This document shows positions 1-10,223 of a stretch of DNA of 64,000 nt, piece by piece; position 1 is the first letter of the stretch, and each line of letters opens with the position of its first letter. The DNA is taken from assembly GCF_038502225.1 (NCBI RefSeq), contig NC_091301.1, positions 24,154,508 to 24,218,507 on the forward strand. The letters run 5' to 3'. The DNA is from Cherax quadricarinatus (taxonomy: Eukaryota > Arthropoda > Malacostraca > Decapoda > Parastacidae). Below the pieces are notes generated by a model. That model saw only the letters and a program-made list of their open reading frames with translations, was not told the DNA's origin and ran no database searches. Position numbers and translations under genes: made by a program.

Positions 1-182
1 TCTTTGTCATTTCTTGTGATCTTCCCTCCTCCAGTCTGATTACCTGGTCCTTAGCTGTTGTTTTCCTCCTGATGTGGCTGTACAACAGCTTTGGGTCAGA
101 TTTGGCTTTCGATGCTATATCATTTTCATATTGCAGACGGGCCTCCCTCATTATCCATGCATATTCATTTCTAGCTTTTAGG
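1..182 (-). pseudogene. LINE-A fragment (linker before reverse transcriptase)
   Basis: The minus strand is open across this stretch and reads as the basic region lying between endonuclease and RT in Jockey/CR1-like ORF2 proteins. It contains NEYAWIMREARLQYEND followed by SDPKLLYSHIRRK. It runs off the window edge. Its upstream continuation appears to be the minus-strand fragment at 840-1030, with the TATA/hammerhead repeat pair lodged between. The family assignment comes from the recognisable linker pattern only, since no catalytic motif is included. Confidence 0.6.
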
Positions 183-186
183 CTAT

Positions 187-558
187 GTGATGAATGGTTT
201 AGAAAACCGACAAGTTGAAGAATTGAGACACTTATGCAACACATGGGAATCTTTATTGAAGAAACGTTTCGCCACACAGTGGCTTCATCAGTCCAATACA
301 GAGTAGAAATGGGTAAGGAGAGTAGAAGTTTGAGGTAATCAGTCCCTCAACCTGGAATCGATGTGTTCAGTCCATCACTCTTGAAGGAAGTGCAGCACAG
401 GGCCAGAGAGGTGGCTTTAGTACTGCGGTGAGATGAGTTGAAGCAGGAGGAGGCGGGATCACAGTGGGACCTGCCACTAGTGTAAGTAGGTCGTCGTCCA
501 AAGGTTGGGCAAGCGTTGAAGTCTTTGTACCAAGATCCCATGATGTTGCAGTGTCTGG
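187..558 (-). mobile_element. TATA/hammerhead repeat, minus copy
   Basis: This non-coding unit of about 370 bp starts near 558 with CAGACACTGCAACATCATGG and ends near 187 with AAACCATTCATCACA, reading on the minus strand. It shares start, middle and end blocks with the copies at 558-806, 10224-10646 and 62750-63130. A hammerhead-like core lies at 254-298, followed by AATAAAG. The TATA-like box of the sister copies is mutated here to TACTAAAG. There is no protein-coding capacity. It is probably a non-autonomous retroelement of Penelope-LTR or retrozyme type (inference). Confidence 0.6.
254..298 (-). ncRNA. Hammerhead-ribozyme-like motif (ACGU class)
   Basis: On the minus strand: helix I UAUUGGA pairs with CAAUA plus UC across a 2-nt bulge. 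Core CTGATGA is followed by one extra A, helix II GCCAC/GTGGC with loop TGT, then GAAA. The helix III strand ACGT is self-complementary, so cleavage would be expected after the following T in a dimer. An extra base after A9 is known from the CChMVd viroid hammerhead. Self-cleavage is not shown. Confidence 0.55.
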
Positions 559-633
559 ACGACGACCTACTTACACTAGTGGCAGGTCCCACTGTGATCC
601 CGCCTCCTCCTGCTTCAACTCATCTCACCGCAG

Positions 634-641
634 TATATAAG
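634..641 (+). promoter_or_regulatory. TATA-like box in the hammerhead repeat
   Basis: TATATAAG sits about 124 bases upstream of the hammerhead-like motif. The same box is at 62901-62908 in the diverged copy, and a variant TGTATAAG is in the minus copy near 10430. Conservation between diverged copies suggests an internal Pol II-type promoter, but no transcription start is visible. Confidence 0.4.
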
Positions 642-757
642 CCACCTCTCTGGCCCTGTGCTGCACTTCCTTCAAGAGTGATGGACTGAACACATCGATT
701 CCAGGTTGAGGGACTGATTACCTCAAACTTCTACTCTCCTTACCCATTTCTACTTTG

Positions 758-802
758 TATTGGACTGATGAAGCCATTGTGTGGCGAAACGTTTCTTCAA
801 TA
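758..802 (+). ncRNA. Hammerhead-ribozyme-like motif (ACGU class)
   Basis: Helix I is TATTGGA (758-764) with TC plus CAATA (794-795, 798-802). Core CTGATGA is at 765-771, with an extra A at 772. Helix II is GCCA (773-776) with TGGC (782-785), one pair shorter than in the sister copies because C has become T. GAAA is at 786-789. The palindromic helix III strand ACGT is at 789-792. The predicted cleavage is after T793. Confidence 0.5.
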
Positions 803-839
803 AATCACCATATTTTCCTGGGTACTTTGTCTTCTATAC

Positions 840-1032
840 TTTTTCCATTCTCTAGCACACTTAGTTTTGGCTTCTCTACACATTTGGGTGAACAAGGACT
901 CGTTTTGATCTTCCCATTGTTTCTCTTGTCTTTGGGTATGACCCACCTCTGCCTCTTTGCATTTTGTGGTCATGTGTTCCATCATTTCATTTACTGGTTT
1001 TCCCACCAGTTCTCTTTCCCACTGTACGTCAA
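840..1032 (-). pseudogene. LINE-A fragment (end of endonuclease domain and linker)
   Basis: The minus strand is open and reads like the end of a LINE endonuclease and its basic linker (EAKTKCAREWKKYRRQS). It is directly collinear with the linker fragment at 1-182, so the hammerhead repeat pair at 187-806 appears to have inserted into one antisense LINE. This is a fragment only. Confidence 0.45.
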
Positions 1033-1240
1033 GTAGGAAATTCCTCATGCAACTCTGTGTGTGCTTTAAGAAGAGACTGGACAAATATATGAGTGGGAGG
1101 GTCTGGGTTTGATTGGTGTCATTGGGTACGGGAGTTATTTCTTGGGTAGCTTAAAGTAGAGGTCGTTTTGATAAGGACCTGCCTCGCATGGGCCAGTAGG
1201 CCTGCAGTGTTCCTCCATTCTTATGTTCTTGTGTGTGTGT
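1033..1240 (+). pseudogene. LINE-A-like 3' end fragment
   Basis: The plus strand contains a short ORF tail, FKKRLDKYMSGRVWV followed by a stop. It is homologous to the C-terminal FKRKLDKYLHQVPD of the better LINE copy at 2.6-4.6 kb. A 3' UTR-like stretch follows to about 1215 and ends in a T/G-rich tract. It is 5' truncated, as is usual for LINE copies. Confidence 0.5.
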
Positions 1241-1890
1241 GGAAAGGGTCATGTCATAGCTCCATGCCACACCTTTTCAATATCTACGAACCTCATTATT
1301 TTTTGGTCTCCGTGGCCTTGTCATACCTATTCCGGAATCTTTGTATAGTACTGTGTTATCCCTACAACTTCTTTATCTAAGACTGAAAAAGTGTTTCCAA
1401 GCTTCCCTAAAGCTCATCTTGGCGTACCATCATGCTTCCGGCTCGCTCTCTTGCAACTCACTCACCCTGACTTAATCACTTGCTGTTCGCTCCACTGAGT
1501 ATTTTGTATGTCATGATCATGTCTTACCTGGCCCTCCAGTCTTCTAAAGTTGTTGGGTTGATTTAACCATCCGGGAGTAACGAAAAAAAAAATACTCTTT
1601 TATTTATGAAATAAAACAGACATGCTTTATTAGTCAGAAGTTTCACGAAAAACTGCCAAAAATTAACCAATAAAGGAAGTGTGTGTTTTTATTCAAAACA
1701 GTAATTAAAAAATGTCACAACTCAGTAAATTGTTATTTTTTCACTGGTGTAAAGTTAGAGGAGTGTTTATACTGTCAAATGGCGTTCATTACAATCCATT
1801 GCTCGCTGGTTTTATATACATTTTTTAATTTTGGGTGAGTGTGGCCACATGTTGGAAATATAAATAAAAACAATAAAATACATGTTATTT
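1241..1890. other. Unassigned AT-rich stretch
   Basis: No repeat, RNA gene or convincing reading frame was recognised. Base composition becomes AT-rich after 1560, with runs of A. Confidence 0.3.
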
Positions 1891-2029
1891 GATTGTGTGT
1901 ATTTCCTACTGCAGGGTTTGAAGACTGAAGATAAATACAACACACATGACAGAATCATCCTCTCGCTGCCTAATAAATACCACCTCACCTTTATTGTCAG
2001 ATATAAATTTTGCGGAATAGAGGTGCAAG

Positions 2030-2200
2030 TTAGATTCCATATACGTGCGACGTGTACGTGTCATTTGTACGTGGTTGTGGGTGTTGCCTCTACGCGGGCA
2101 TGGGTGTTGAGTTTACACGGGTGTGGCTGTTACGTGTGCGCGGGCGCGGCTGTCACGTGTACGCGGACTTGTGTGTACACGGACATAGTTGTTACGTGCA
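2030..2200. repeat. Degenerate CGTGTACG-rich tract
   Basis: Variations of ACGTGTACG and ACGCGGG recur irregularly through this stretch. It looks like a decayed short tandem repeat. Confidence 0.35.
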
Positions 2201-2212
2201 CTACCAGTAGAT

Positions 2213-2330
2213 ATCAGAAATATTGCTGGAAGAAGTGTAGAAGTCTTCAAGAAGGAATTGAACCACTTCCTCCAACTGCCGGTTGAGCCATGCTGTGATG
2301 ACTATGTCGGCCGCTAACAGCAACAGTCTA
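2213..2330 (+). pseudogene. Diverged LINE-A C-terminal fragment
   Basis: One plus frame reads RNIAGRSVEVFKKELNHF, then PCCDDYVGR and a stop. It aligns with the C-terminal block of the LINE-A copy at 2.6-4.6 kb (IRNTAGTSVEAFKRKL, then PGCDGYVG). It is a heavily truncated, older copy. Confidence 0.6.
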
Positions 2331-2429
2331 GTTGAAACGGCTATCATCACTGAAATCTGCCTATGTGTCTTTGATTCATCAGTTTATACCAACGCAATTC
2401 CATTTTTTCCTGTTGAGCCCTCGGATTGT

Positions 2430-2590
2430 CTCTCAGGGCCTCCTGAGGGCACCCAGCTACTGCTGAATACAGAAATCGTCTCAGGGTGTCCTGAGGGCAT
2501 CCAGCTACTGATGTTGTGCGTCCCAGTGCTTGTCTCAGGACCTCTTAAGAACTCAGAAACTCCTCAAAGGCCTCTTAAGCTGATACTGTT
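2430..2590. repeat. ~52-bp imperfect repeat, part 1
   Basis: Two or three imperfect units are marked by CCTGAGGGCACCCAGCTAC and CTTGTCTCAGG. The same unit resumes at 4618-4845 and, more weakly, at 8096-8180. LINE insertions appear to have split one original array. Confidence 0.45.
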
Positions 2591-2609
2591 GCTCTAAGGT
2601 TTATCACTT

Positions 2610-4620
2610 GGCCTTTGATATACCTTTAATATACCTTTGAAGAATTTCGAGAGTATATCTACTCTCTGAGCCCGGCCATGGGCCAGGCTCGTCTGGTGCT
2701 CGCCTGGTCAACCAGGCTGTTGCTGCTGGAGGCCTGCTGCCCCACATAGCCATCACAGCCTGGTTGATCTGGCACCTGGTGAAGATACTTGTCTAGTTTC
2801 CTCTTGAAGGCTTCAACACTTGTTCCAGCAGTGTTTCTGATATCTTCTGGTAAGATGTTGAAAAGTCTGGGACCCCGGATGTTGATACAGTGTTCCCGTA
2901 TTGTCCCCACCGCACCCCTGCTCCTCACTGGGTTTATTTTACACTTCCTCCCATATCTCTCACTCCAGTATGTTGTTATGGCAGTGTGCAGATTTGGGAC
3001 CAAGCCCTCGAGTACCTTCCAGGTATATATTATCATGTACCTCTCTCTCCTCCGCTCCAATGAGTACATGTTCAAGACTTGCAGGCGTTCCCAGTAGTTT
3101 AGGTGCTTTACTGGCTCAATGTGAGCCGTAAACGATCTCTGTATTTGTTCCAGCTCCGATATTTGTCCTGCCCTGAACGGGGCCGTCAGCACTGAGCAAT
3201 ATTCTAAGTGAGGGAGCACTAGCGATTTGAAGTGTCACCATCGGCATTGTTTCCCTTGTTTTGAAAGTTCTCAGTACCCACCCAGTCATCTTCCTGGCTG
3301 TCGTGATCTTTGTCTTGTTATGGTCTTTAAAATAAAGGTCCGCTGACATAATTATTCCTAGGTCTTTTACGTGTTCCTTACGTTCTATTTGGTGACCCTC
3401 TTGAGTTTTGTATATAGTGCTCCTTTTGAGTTCTTCATTCTTTCCATACCTAAGCAGCTGGAACTTATCACCATTGAACGTCATGTTGTTTTCCACTGCC
3501 CACTGGAAAACCCTGTTTATGTCTTCCTGTACTTTTTCAGTGTCCTTTACCGTACTGACTTTCATGCTTATTTTAGTGTCATCTGCAAATGATGATACAA
3601 AAGTGTGCTATGAGAGGAACAGCAGAGGTGCCAGGACAGTGCCTTGGGGCACTGAGCTTTTGACCTCGCTGATGCTGGATCTTGCCCTGTTCACTACTAC
3701 TTTTTGTGTTCTGTGTCTTAGGAAACCGAAAATCCATCTGCCTACCTTCCCCGTAATGCCCATGGCCTTCATTTTGTGCGCTATCACTCCATGATCGCAT
3801 TTGTTAAACGCCTTTGCAAAATCTGTGTAAATCACATCTGCGTTTTGGTCGTCTTCCAGTGCCTCCGTAATTCTGTCATAATGGTTCAGCAGCTGTGACA
3901 GACATGATCGTCCTGCTCTAAAACCATGCTGGTTCGGGTTATGTTGGTTGTGCTGGTCCATGAAATTTGTAACCTGCCGTCTCATCACTCTTTCGAAGAT
4001 TTTTATGATGTGAGAGGTTAGGGCTACTGGTCTGTAATTTTTAGCTAGTGCTATACTGCCTCCCTTGTGCAAAGGAGCTATGTCTGCACTATTTAAGGCC
4101 TCCGGTATTTCACCTAGATCTAAGCTCTTTCTCCAAAGAATACTGAGGGCTCGTGCTAGTGGTACTTTGCACTTCTTAATAAATAGAGCATTCCATGAAT
4201 CTGGTCCAGGTGCTGAGTGAGTGGGCGTGTGTTCCATTTCTTTTTCGAAATGTATGGGATTTGTACTAATGTCAGTTAGTTGGTCTGTGCAGCCTTCTTC
4301 TGGAGTGAAAAATATTTCTGCATTTTCTACCTTGCTGTCATTTAGTGGGTTGCTGAACATCGACTCATACTGTTCTTTTAGGATTTCACTCATTTCCTGT
4401 TCATCGTCAGTATATGAGTCCCCTGTCAGTAGTGGTCCAATTCTACAGGTAGTTTTTAGCTTCGATTTTGCGTAGGAATAGAAATATTTTGGGTTTCTTG
4501 CAATATCCTGTATGGCCTTTTGTTCCCTTTGTATTTCTTCTGTGAGGTATGACATCCTAAGTTTTTGCTCTAATTCAGTGATCTCTCTGCTAAGTCTATC
4601 TTTCCTCTGTTGTAGCATAT
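2610..4620 (-). pseudogene. LINE-A (Jockey/CR1-like) retrotransposon copy, 5' truncated
   Basis: This antisense non-LTR retrotransposon encoded an RT for target-primed reverse transcription. The minus frame 4633-3608 (341 codons) carries GPDSWN (143-148), YRPVAL (200-205), GFRAGR (237-242), the motif A stretch DFAKAF (271-276) and PQGT (329-332). A deletion of about 35 bases near 3605-3615, just before FADD-type motif C, shifts the frame. It continues at 3565-3116 (NNMTFNGDKFQLL; KDLGII) and again at 3219-2659, ending PGCDGYVG. The apparent ATG and first five codons lie in the flanking ~52-bp repeat, so this is not a native start. The endonuclease is missing. The 3' end shows short AGGTATAT repeats near 2620-2640. 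The copy is inactive because of the frameshifts. Confidence 0.85.
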
Positions 4621-4845
4621 GGCCTGAGGGCATCCGGTTGTTGCTGTTCCAAGTTATGGTTTGTCTCGTCTTTTGGCCTGAGGGAGGGCACCCAGCTGCT
4701 ACTGATGAGCACAGAGCTTGTCTCAGTGCTTCCTAAGGACACCCAGCTTCTGCTGTCAAGCCTTGGGCTTGTCTCAAGGTTTGCTGAGGACATCCAGCTG
4801 CTTTTGTTGCTGAGTACAGGGCTTGTCTCGGAGTCTCCTTCTCAT
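4618..4845. repeat. ~52-bp imperfect repeat, part 2
   Basis: Four imperfect units (CCTGAGGGCATCC, GGGCACCCAGCTGCT, GGACACCCAGCTTCT, GGACATCCAGCTGCT), each ending near GCTTGTCTC. They continue the repeat seen at 2430-2590 on the other side of the LINE-A insertion. Confidence 0.5.
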
Positions 4846-4849
4846 TCTT

Positions 4850-5465
4850 ATATCTAACATAGAGAGAAACGTAAATCCTAGAACCGTATCATTCTCTACA
4901 GATGATACTAGACTATGACCTATGACAGAGGCGTTCATCGAGGATACAACGAATCTTTCAACTAATATAAACCAAGTCTTCCGGTAGGTTACGAACATCA
5001 ATATGATGTTCAACGAGGAGAAATTTCAGTTACACCGCTATGGGAATATTGAGAAATTTAAGGCCGAAACAGAATACAGTACTAGCACAAATTTTTCCGT
5101 AGTTCCGAAATGCAGTGTGAGAAACTAAAAAGTGACATTGTCAGAGGATTTCGCTTTCAAGAGATACCGAGCCAATGATTTTCGCCAAGTCGTTCCTTCT
5201 CTCTAGGCTGGAATATTACTGTATTCTAATGGACCCAGTCAAGGCAAGAAGAACTTCAGAACTGGAAAGATCAGAGCACTTTCACTGCTCTCATAAATTC
5301 AGTCAAGCATTTTGAACTACTGGGAACGCTTGAAGTCCCTTCAGATGTAGTCCTTGGAATGTATTTAAAAATCTGCACACTTAAATTACTGCATATGTGA
5401 GAATCAGAGGTTTAGCACAAGGTGCAAAATGCCTTCATTGAAAAAGAAAGGGGGGGGGGTATTAC
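4850..5465 (+). pseudogene. Ancient, decayed LINE-A copy
   Basis: Broken plus-strand frames still match the LINE-A RT in order: TDDT (motif C-like) near 4900, MMFNEEKFQLHRYGN near 5000, SRLEYYCILMDPV near 5210, then a block like NYWERLKSLQM near 5320. Many stops and frameshifts are present. It is older than the copy at 2.6-4.6 kb and ends in a G-run where LINE-D begins. Confidence 0.65.
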
Positions 5466-8098
5466 AGGTAACCTGTTGGGCACTCTACTGCTGCTGTTTA
5501 GTGTTGTTGTTTGTCCGTCGATTCGACGAGGACCATCTAGTCATCCTGGGGTCGAAGTTGGTGGGTACGCAGATGACTTGTCAGGCCAATCCGCGCACGA
5601 AACGTTCTCTGGCAGTGTGGACAGGGAAGGGTGGCGGCATCGAGGGGTCTGATGGCTCTGGTCTTCCTCGCCTGTCTGCGCTGCTCAGCTAGTGAGATTC
5701 TGCTTGCCTCGCAGGATGTTGCCCCTTTCTGGACAACTGCTCCCAAGTCATTCCTGTCCTGAGCTACCAGCTCCCACATGGTGTGGTTGATGTTGAAAGC
5801 TTTCAGAGCAGTCTTAAGGGTGTCCTTATAGCGCTTCTTTTGGCCTCTTTGAGAGCGCTTTCCATGCTGCAGTTCGCCAAACAAGAGTTTCTTTGGCAGC
5901 CGGTGGTCTGGCATGCGAGCAACGTGACCTGCCCAGCGAAGCTGTGTCTGCGTTAGGATGGTGTAGATGCTAGGCAGGCCAGCTGTAGTCAGCACTTCTG
6001 TGTCTGGGATCTTATCTTGCCATTTGATGCCAAGAATTTTTCTGAGCCGTGTGGTGTGAAAGTGGTTCAACTTTCTGGTGTGACGTTTGTAGACAGTCCA
6101 GGTTTCGCAGCCATCGAGAAGTGTGGTGAGGACTGGCTCTGTACACCTTGATCTTGGTGCTTGTGGTGATGCCTCTTCGGTTCCATACATTCTTGTGGAG
6201 CCTGCCGAAGGTGGCACTGGCTTTGGCAAGTCTGGCATTCACCTCATCATCGATGACAACGTTTCTGGAAAGGGTACTGCCAAGGTAGGTGAATTTGTCT
6301 ACGGCGTTCAGTCGCTGCCCGTTGATGGTGATGTTTGGCTCAACATACGTCTTTCCCGGAGCAGGCTGGTGCATCACTTCAGTCTTTGTTGTACTGATTG
6401 TCAGCCCGAAGTTGTTGCAGGCGTCAGAGAACTTGTCAACACTGTGCTGCATGGCGGCTTCTGAAGCAGCGTTGAGGGCGCAGTCATCAGCAAATAGCAG
6501 GTCATTGATGGTGTCAGTTGCAGCCTTGGTTTTTGCTTGAAGCCTCCTGAGGTTGAAGACAGACCCATCTGTATGGTACCTGATGCCGATTCCTGCGTCT
6601 GTGTCCCTGAATGCGTCTGTAAGCATGGCCGAGAACATCAGGCTGAACAGGGTGGGAGCAAGCAAGCAGCCTTGTTTCACTCCATTTGAGACTGGGAATG
6701 GTTTAGACGTCTCTCCGTTGTCTTGGACTCTGGCCAGCTTTCCATCGTGAAGTTGGCGTACGATGGCGATAAACGTCTTTGGGCAGCCGTACTTTGCCTT
6801 GGTCAAATCGACGTAGGTGGAGTACAAGTTGGCGTTCTGTTCCTGACATTTCTCCTGTAGCTGTCTAGCAGCAAACACCATGTCGATAGTCCCGCGATCT
6901 TTCCGGAAGCCGCACTGGCTTTCAGGTAGGGGTCCTTGCTCTAAATGTTCATTGAGCCGATTGAGTAGAACTCTAGCCAGGGTTTTGCCTGCGATGGAGA
7001 GCAGGGAGATACCACGGTGGTTATCGCATGCCTGGCGGTTTCCTTTTCGTTTGTAGAGATGCACGATGGAAGCATCTTTAAAGTCCTGAGGAACTGTCTC
7101 GTACTGCCATACAAGCTGGAAGAGTTGGTGAAGTTTCTCTACCAGTGCCATTCTGCCTTCTTTGTAGACTTAGCTGGGATGGCGTCAGACCCAGGAGCTT
7201 TGCCACTGGACAGTTGACGTATTGCTTGCTGAGTCTCCTCCAAAGTGGGGATGGCATTCAGCGTCTCGTTGGTCGGAATCTGAGGTAGACGTTCGATGGC
7301 TTCATCGTTGATGGTGGATGGACGGTTCAGCACGCTGTCAAAATGTTCTGCCCATCTCTCTAGAATTTTCTCCTTGTCTGTGAGCAGCGTTGACCCATCT
7401 GCGCTGAGGAGTGGTGATGTGCCAGAGGTGGTAGAGCCGTAGATTTCTTTCAGGCCGTCATAGAAGCTCTTCATATCGTTTCTGTCTGCAAAGCCCTGAA
7501 TCTCATCGGCTTTGTTCCTTAGCCAAGAGTTTTGCATTTCACGCATTTTTCGCTGGGTATTGCTGCGTATGTTTCTCAGTGCATCTTGCTTCGCTGTGGA
7601 CTTTGGGTCGTTGATGTGGGCCATGTAGGCCTTTCGTTTCTCTTCCAGCAGCTGCTGGATTTCTGTGCAGTGCTCGTCGAACCAGTCCTTGTGCTTCCTG
7701 GTGACGGGTCCTAGACACTCCATGGCTGTGCTGTACACTGTATCACGGAGTGTGATCCATGCTGCTTCGACGTTTTGAATGTCCAGCACGACGGACTCCA
7801 AGCGGGTTTCCAGGATTTCTGCAAAGGACTGCTTGACGTTGTGGGCCTTCAGCTTGCCGACGTTCAGGCGTTTTGGTGGTTTCGCGCCCCGAGGGCGTCT
7901 CCTGGGCTGGACACGGAGCTTGAGTTTCGAGACGATGAGGCGATGGTCTGTCCAGCATTCCGCGCCACACACGGCCTTCGTGACTCGTACATCCTGCCTG
8001 TCCCTCTTCCTGACGATGACGTTATCAATGAGATGCCAGTGTTTGGAACGCGGGTGCATCCATGATGTCCTGTTGCGGGTAGGGAGGCTGTTTAGTAA
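5466..8098 (-). pseudogene. LINE-D: non-LTR retrotransposon with C-terminal C2H2 finger, damaged
   Basis: On the minus strand, 8100-7139 gives the end of an endonuclease (W-MHPRSKHWHLIDNV and the catalytic-type TDHR) and linker, then GKAPGSDAIPA. From 7151 to 6012 (379 codons) the RT follows: GFRKDRG near 81-87, VDLTKA (114-119, motif A), VKQGC (158-162), FADD (220-223, motif C) and YLGST (289-293). Near 6120 the frame shifts to 6238-5537, which carries DGCETWTVYKR and ends with a C2H2 finger (CPHCQRTF, then HLRTH). A block of about 15 residues normally lying between motif A and GCP is missing near 6793. The 5' part of the endonuclease is absent. The clade is uncertain. The C-terminal finger is a nucleic-acid-binding domain of the retroelement, not a host transcription factor. 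Confidence 0.85.
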
Positions 8099-8260
8099 GG
8101 ATTTGTCTGAGGGCTTGTCATAGGCCTTGCTGAGGACACTGCTGCTGCTGCTGTAGTTGTTGCTGTTGATTCTGCTGATACTACTGCTGATGGTGCTGTA
8201 GCTGCTTTTGTTGCTGTTTCTACTGCTGTTGCAGCTTCAGTTTGAAGCCGTGGCATTCCT
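8096..8260. repeat. CTG-rich tract and remnant of the ~52-bp repeat
   Basis: The start (GGGCTTGTCATAGGCC, then GCTGAGGACA) resembles the repeat at 4618-4845. An imperfect (CTG)n run follows to about 8237. Confidence 0.45.
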
Positions 8261-8429
8261 GCCGCCCCTCCCGTTAAACTGGCAGTTGAGGTAATGGCCT
8301 ATGCTAATTGGGAAATAGGTTATGGTAATTTGCGTGTCTGGTTACGGTAGTGGGGGAGAAGAATGAGTTGTGTTTGTTTTACAGTGTGTCATTGACCCTC
8401 TGACGTGGAACGTAGACAAGGTGCCCCTC

Positions 8430-9075
8430 ACTCTCAGACCTACCTGCAGGTACATGTAGTTACTTGATGGTTACCTGTAGTTACATGGTTACCTGTCCAT
8501 TACCTGTAGCTGCTTGATGGTTATCTGTAGTTTGTTACTTGTGCGTTACCTGAAGGTTACCTGTAGTTAACTGTATGTTGCCTGTTGGTGGTCACCTGCA
8601 AATATCTATACGCTACTTATAGTTACTTGTAGGTTACATTTCCTCTATGTTAGGTGTAGTTACATGTAGGTTACATGTAGCTGTAGATTATCTGTAGGTT
8701 ACCCGTAATTACATGTAGCTGTAGATTATCTGTAGTTACTTGTAGGTTACATTTAGCTGTAGAGTATCTGTAAGTTACATGTAGCTGTAGATTATCTGTA
8801 GGTTACCTGTAGTTACATGTAGCTGTAGATTATCTGCAGGTTACTTGTAGTTGTAGATTATCTGTAGTTATGGGTTACCTGTAGTTAACTATGTTACATG
8901 TAGTTGTAGATTACCTGTAGTTATCAATGACCTGTAGTTACTTGTAGCCTATAGTTAACTGTGTTACTTCTTAATTGCTTGTAATTACCTGTAGGTTAAC
9001 TGTGGTTAAACATAGGTTACCTGCCTTTAATTGTTGGTTGCTTATAGCTACTTGTAGGTTACACGTAATTATTGG
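8430..9075. repeat. Degenerate TTACCTGTAG minisatellite
   Basis: About 640 bases are built from variants of GGTTACCTGTAGTTACATG and AGCTGTAGATTATCTGTAG. The most regular block, with a period near 44 bases, is at 8650-8850. Highly diverged edges suggest an old array. Confidence 0.7.
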
Positions 9076-9125
9076 ATTTCAGGGGTGACCGTCACCTCGG
9101 CCAGGTTCCAGACCAGGTAGTGTGT

Positions 9126-9677
9126 CCACAAAAACACTCCCTGATTTCAAACAGGTATAACATGTACCTTTATTATAATAATCTTAAACAGTTAATAGCT
9201 ACAGATGCAGGATATCATTCAGTTTCATGTGGTATAGGGTAGCATTAAAGGCACTCAATGTGCGCCCCTCTGGTTGCTCGGCAAACATCGATGCGATAGT
9301 CCAGTTCGGTCCAGACGCTCTGCAGGTCCGGTGACCTCGCAAGCTACCGGACCTGTTTGTGACTTCTTTCTTTGGGAGTACGTAAAGAGCACAGTTTACT
9401 TACCACCACTACCTGCAACCCTGGAGAAGTTGAAAATTTTGATCCCTGAAGCAGTTCGCATGATAACGCCAGTTATGCTGCAGAGCGTCTGGACCGAACT
9501 GGACTATCGCATCGATGTTTGCCGAGCAACCAGAGGGGCGCACATTGAGTGCCTTTAATGCTACCCTATACCACATGAAACTGAATGATATCCTGCATCT
9601 GAAGCTATTAACTGTTTAAGATTATTATAATAAAGGTACATGTTATACCTGTTTGAAATCAGGGAGTGTTTTTGTGG
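9126..9677. mobile_element. Fold-back mariner-like transposase end (200-bp inverted repeat)
   Basis: Arms at 9126-9325 and 9478-9677 are inverted copies of the 3' end of a Tc1/mariner-superfamily element. By eye I see a single mismatch (near 9200 against 9602) in 200 bases. The 152-base spacer and right arm read on the plus strand as the transposase C-terminus (CDFFLWEYVKSTVYLPPLP to TRGAHIECL, stop near 9558). The upstream catalytic domains are missing. Inside the spacer GTCCGGT (9326-9332) and ACCGGAC (9346-9352) form a further small inverted repeat at the junction. A related minus copy is at 60894-61255. No transposase function remains. Confidence 0.8.
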
Positions 9678-9691
9678 GCCTGTATATATCT

Positions 9692-10223
9692 TGTACGCCT
9701 TCTAGGATGGCTGTGGGATTCACAATAAACTAGACACTACAGTCCACAGGATGGATATAGGATGCATAATTTACTAGCTACTACCGTCCACAAGATAGAT
9801 ATGGAATGCACAATATTCTAGCTACTGCCGTCTACAGGATGGATGTGGGATGCACAATATTTTAGCTACTGCCGTCCACAGGATGGATATGGGATGCACA
9901 ATATTTTAGCTACTGCCGTCCACAGGATGGATATGGGATGCACAGTATTCTAGCTACTACCGTCCACAGGATGGATATGGGATGCACAATATTCTAGCTA
10001 CTACCTTCCACAGGATGGATGTGGGATGCACAATATTTTAGCTACTGCCGTCCACAGGATGGATATGGGATGCACAATATTCTAGCTACTACCGTCCACA
10101 GGATGGATATGGGATGCACAGTATTCTAGCTACTACCGTCCACAGGATGGATATGGGATGCACAATATTCTAGCTACTACCGTTCACAGGATGGATATGG
10201 GATGCACAAAATTCTAGCTACTG
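9692..10223. repeat. 44-bp minisatellite (~12 units)
   Basis: The unit contains CCGTCCACAGGATGGATATG and GGGATGCACAATATTCTAGC. Spacing of CCGTC is 44 bases. Units differ by a few substitutions (ACTACC against ACTGCC, ATTCTAG against ATTTTAG). The array runs directly into the 3' end of the hammerhead repeat. Confidence 0.85.

Larger units (their letters stand above)
558..806 (+). mobile_element. TATA/hammerhead repeat, plus copy (5'-truncated)
   Basis: This is the plus-strand partner of the element at 187-558, joined head to head so that the two form a long palindrome (arms about 254-509 and 556-802). It lacks the first ~50 bases of the minus copy. It keeps an intact TATATAAG at 634-641 and a hammerhead-like core at 758-802. 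After AATAAA it diverges from the family 3' end and runs into LINE sequence. Confidence 0.6.

Noticed and set aside
5590..5612. Another GAAAC hammerhead-like site (CACGAAACG)
   Set aside because: No CUGANGA core or helix II nearby. The sequence lies in the LINE-D finger-coding region.
5537..5680. C2H2 zinc finger as a host transcription factor
   Set aside because: The finger is in frame at the C-terminus of the LINE-D RT polyprotein and is a single finger.
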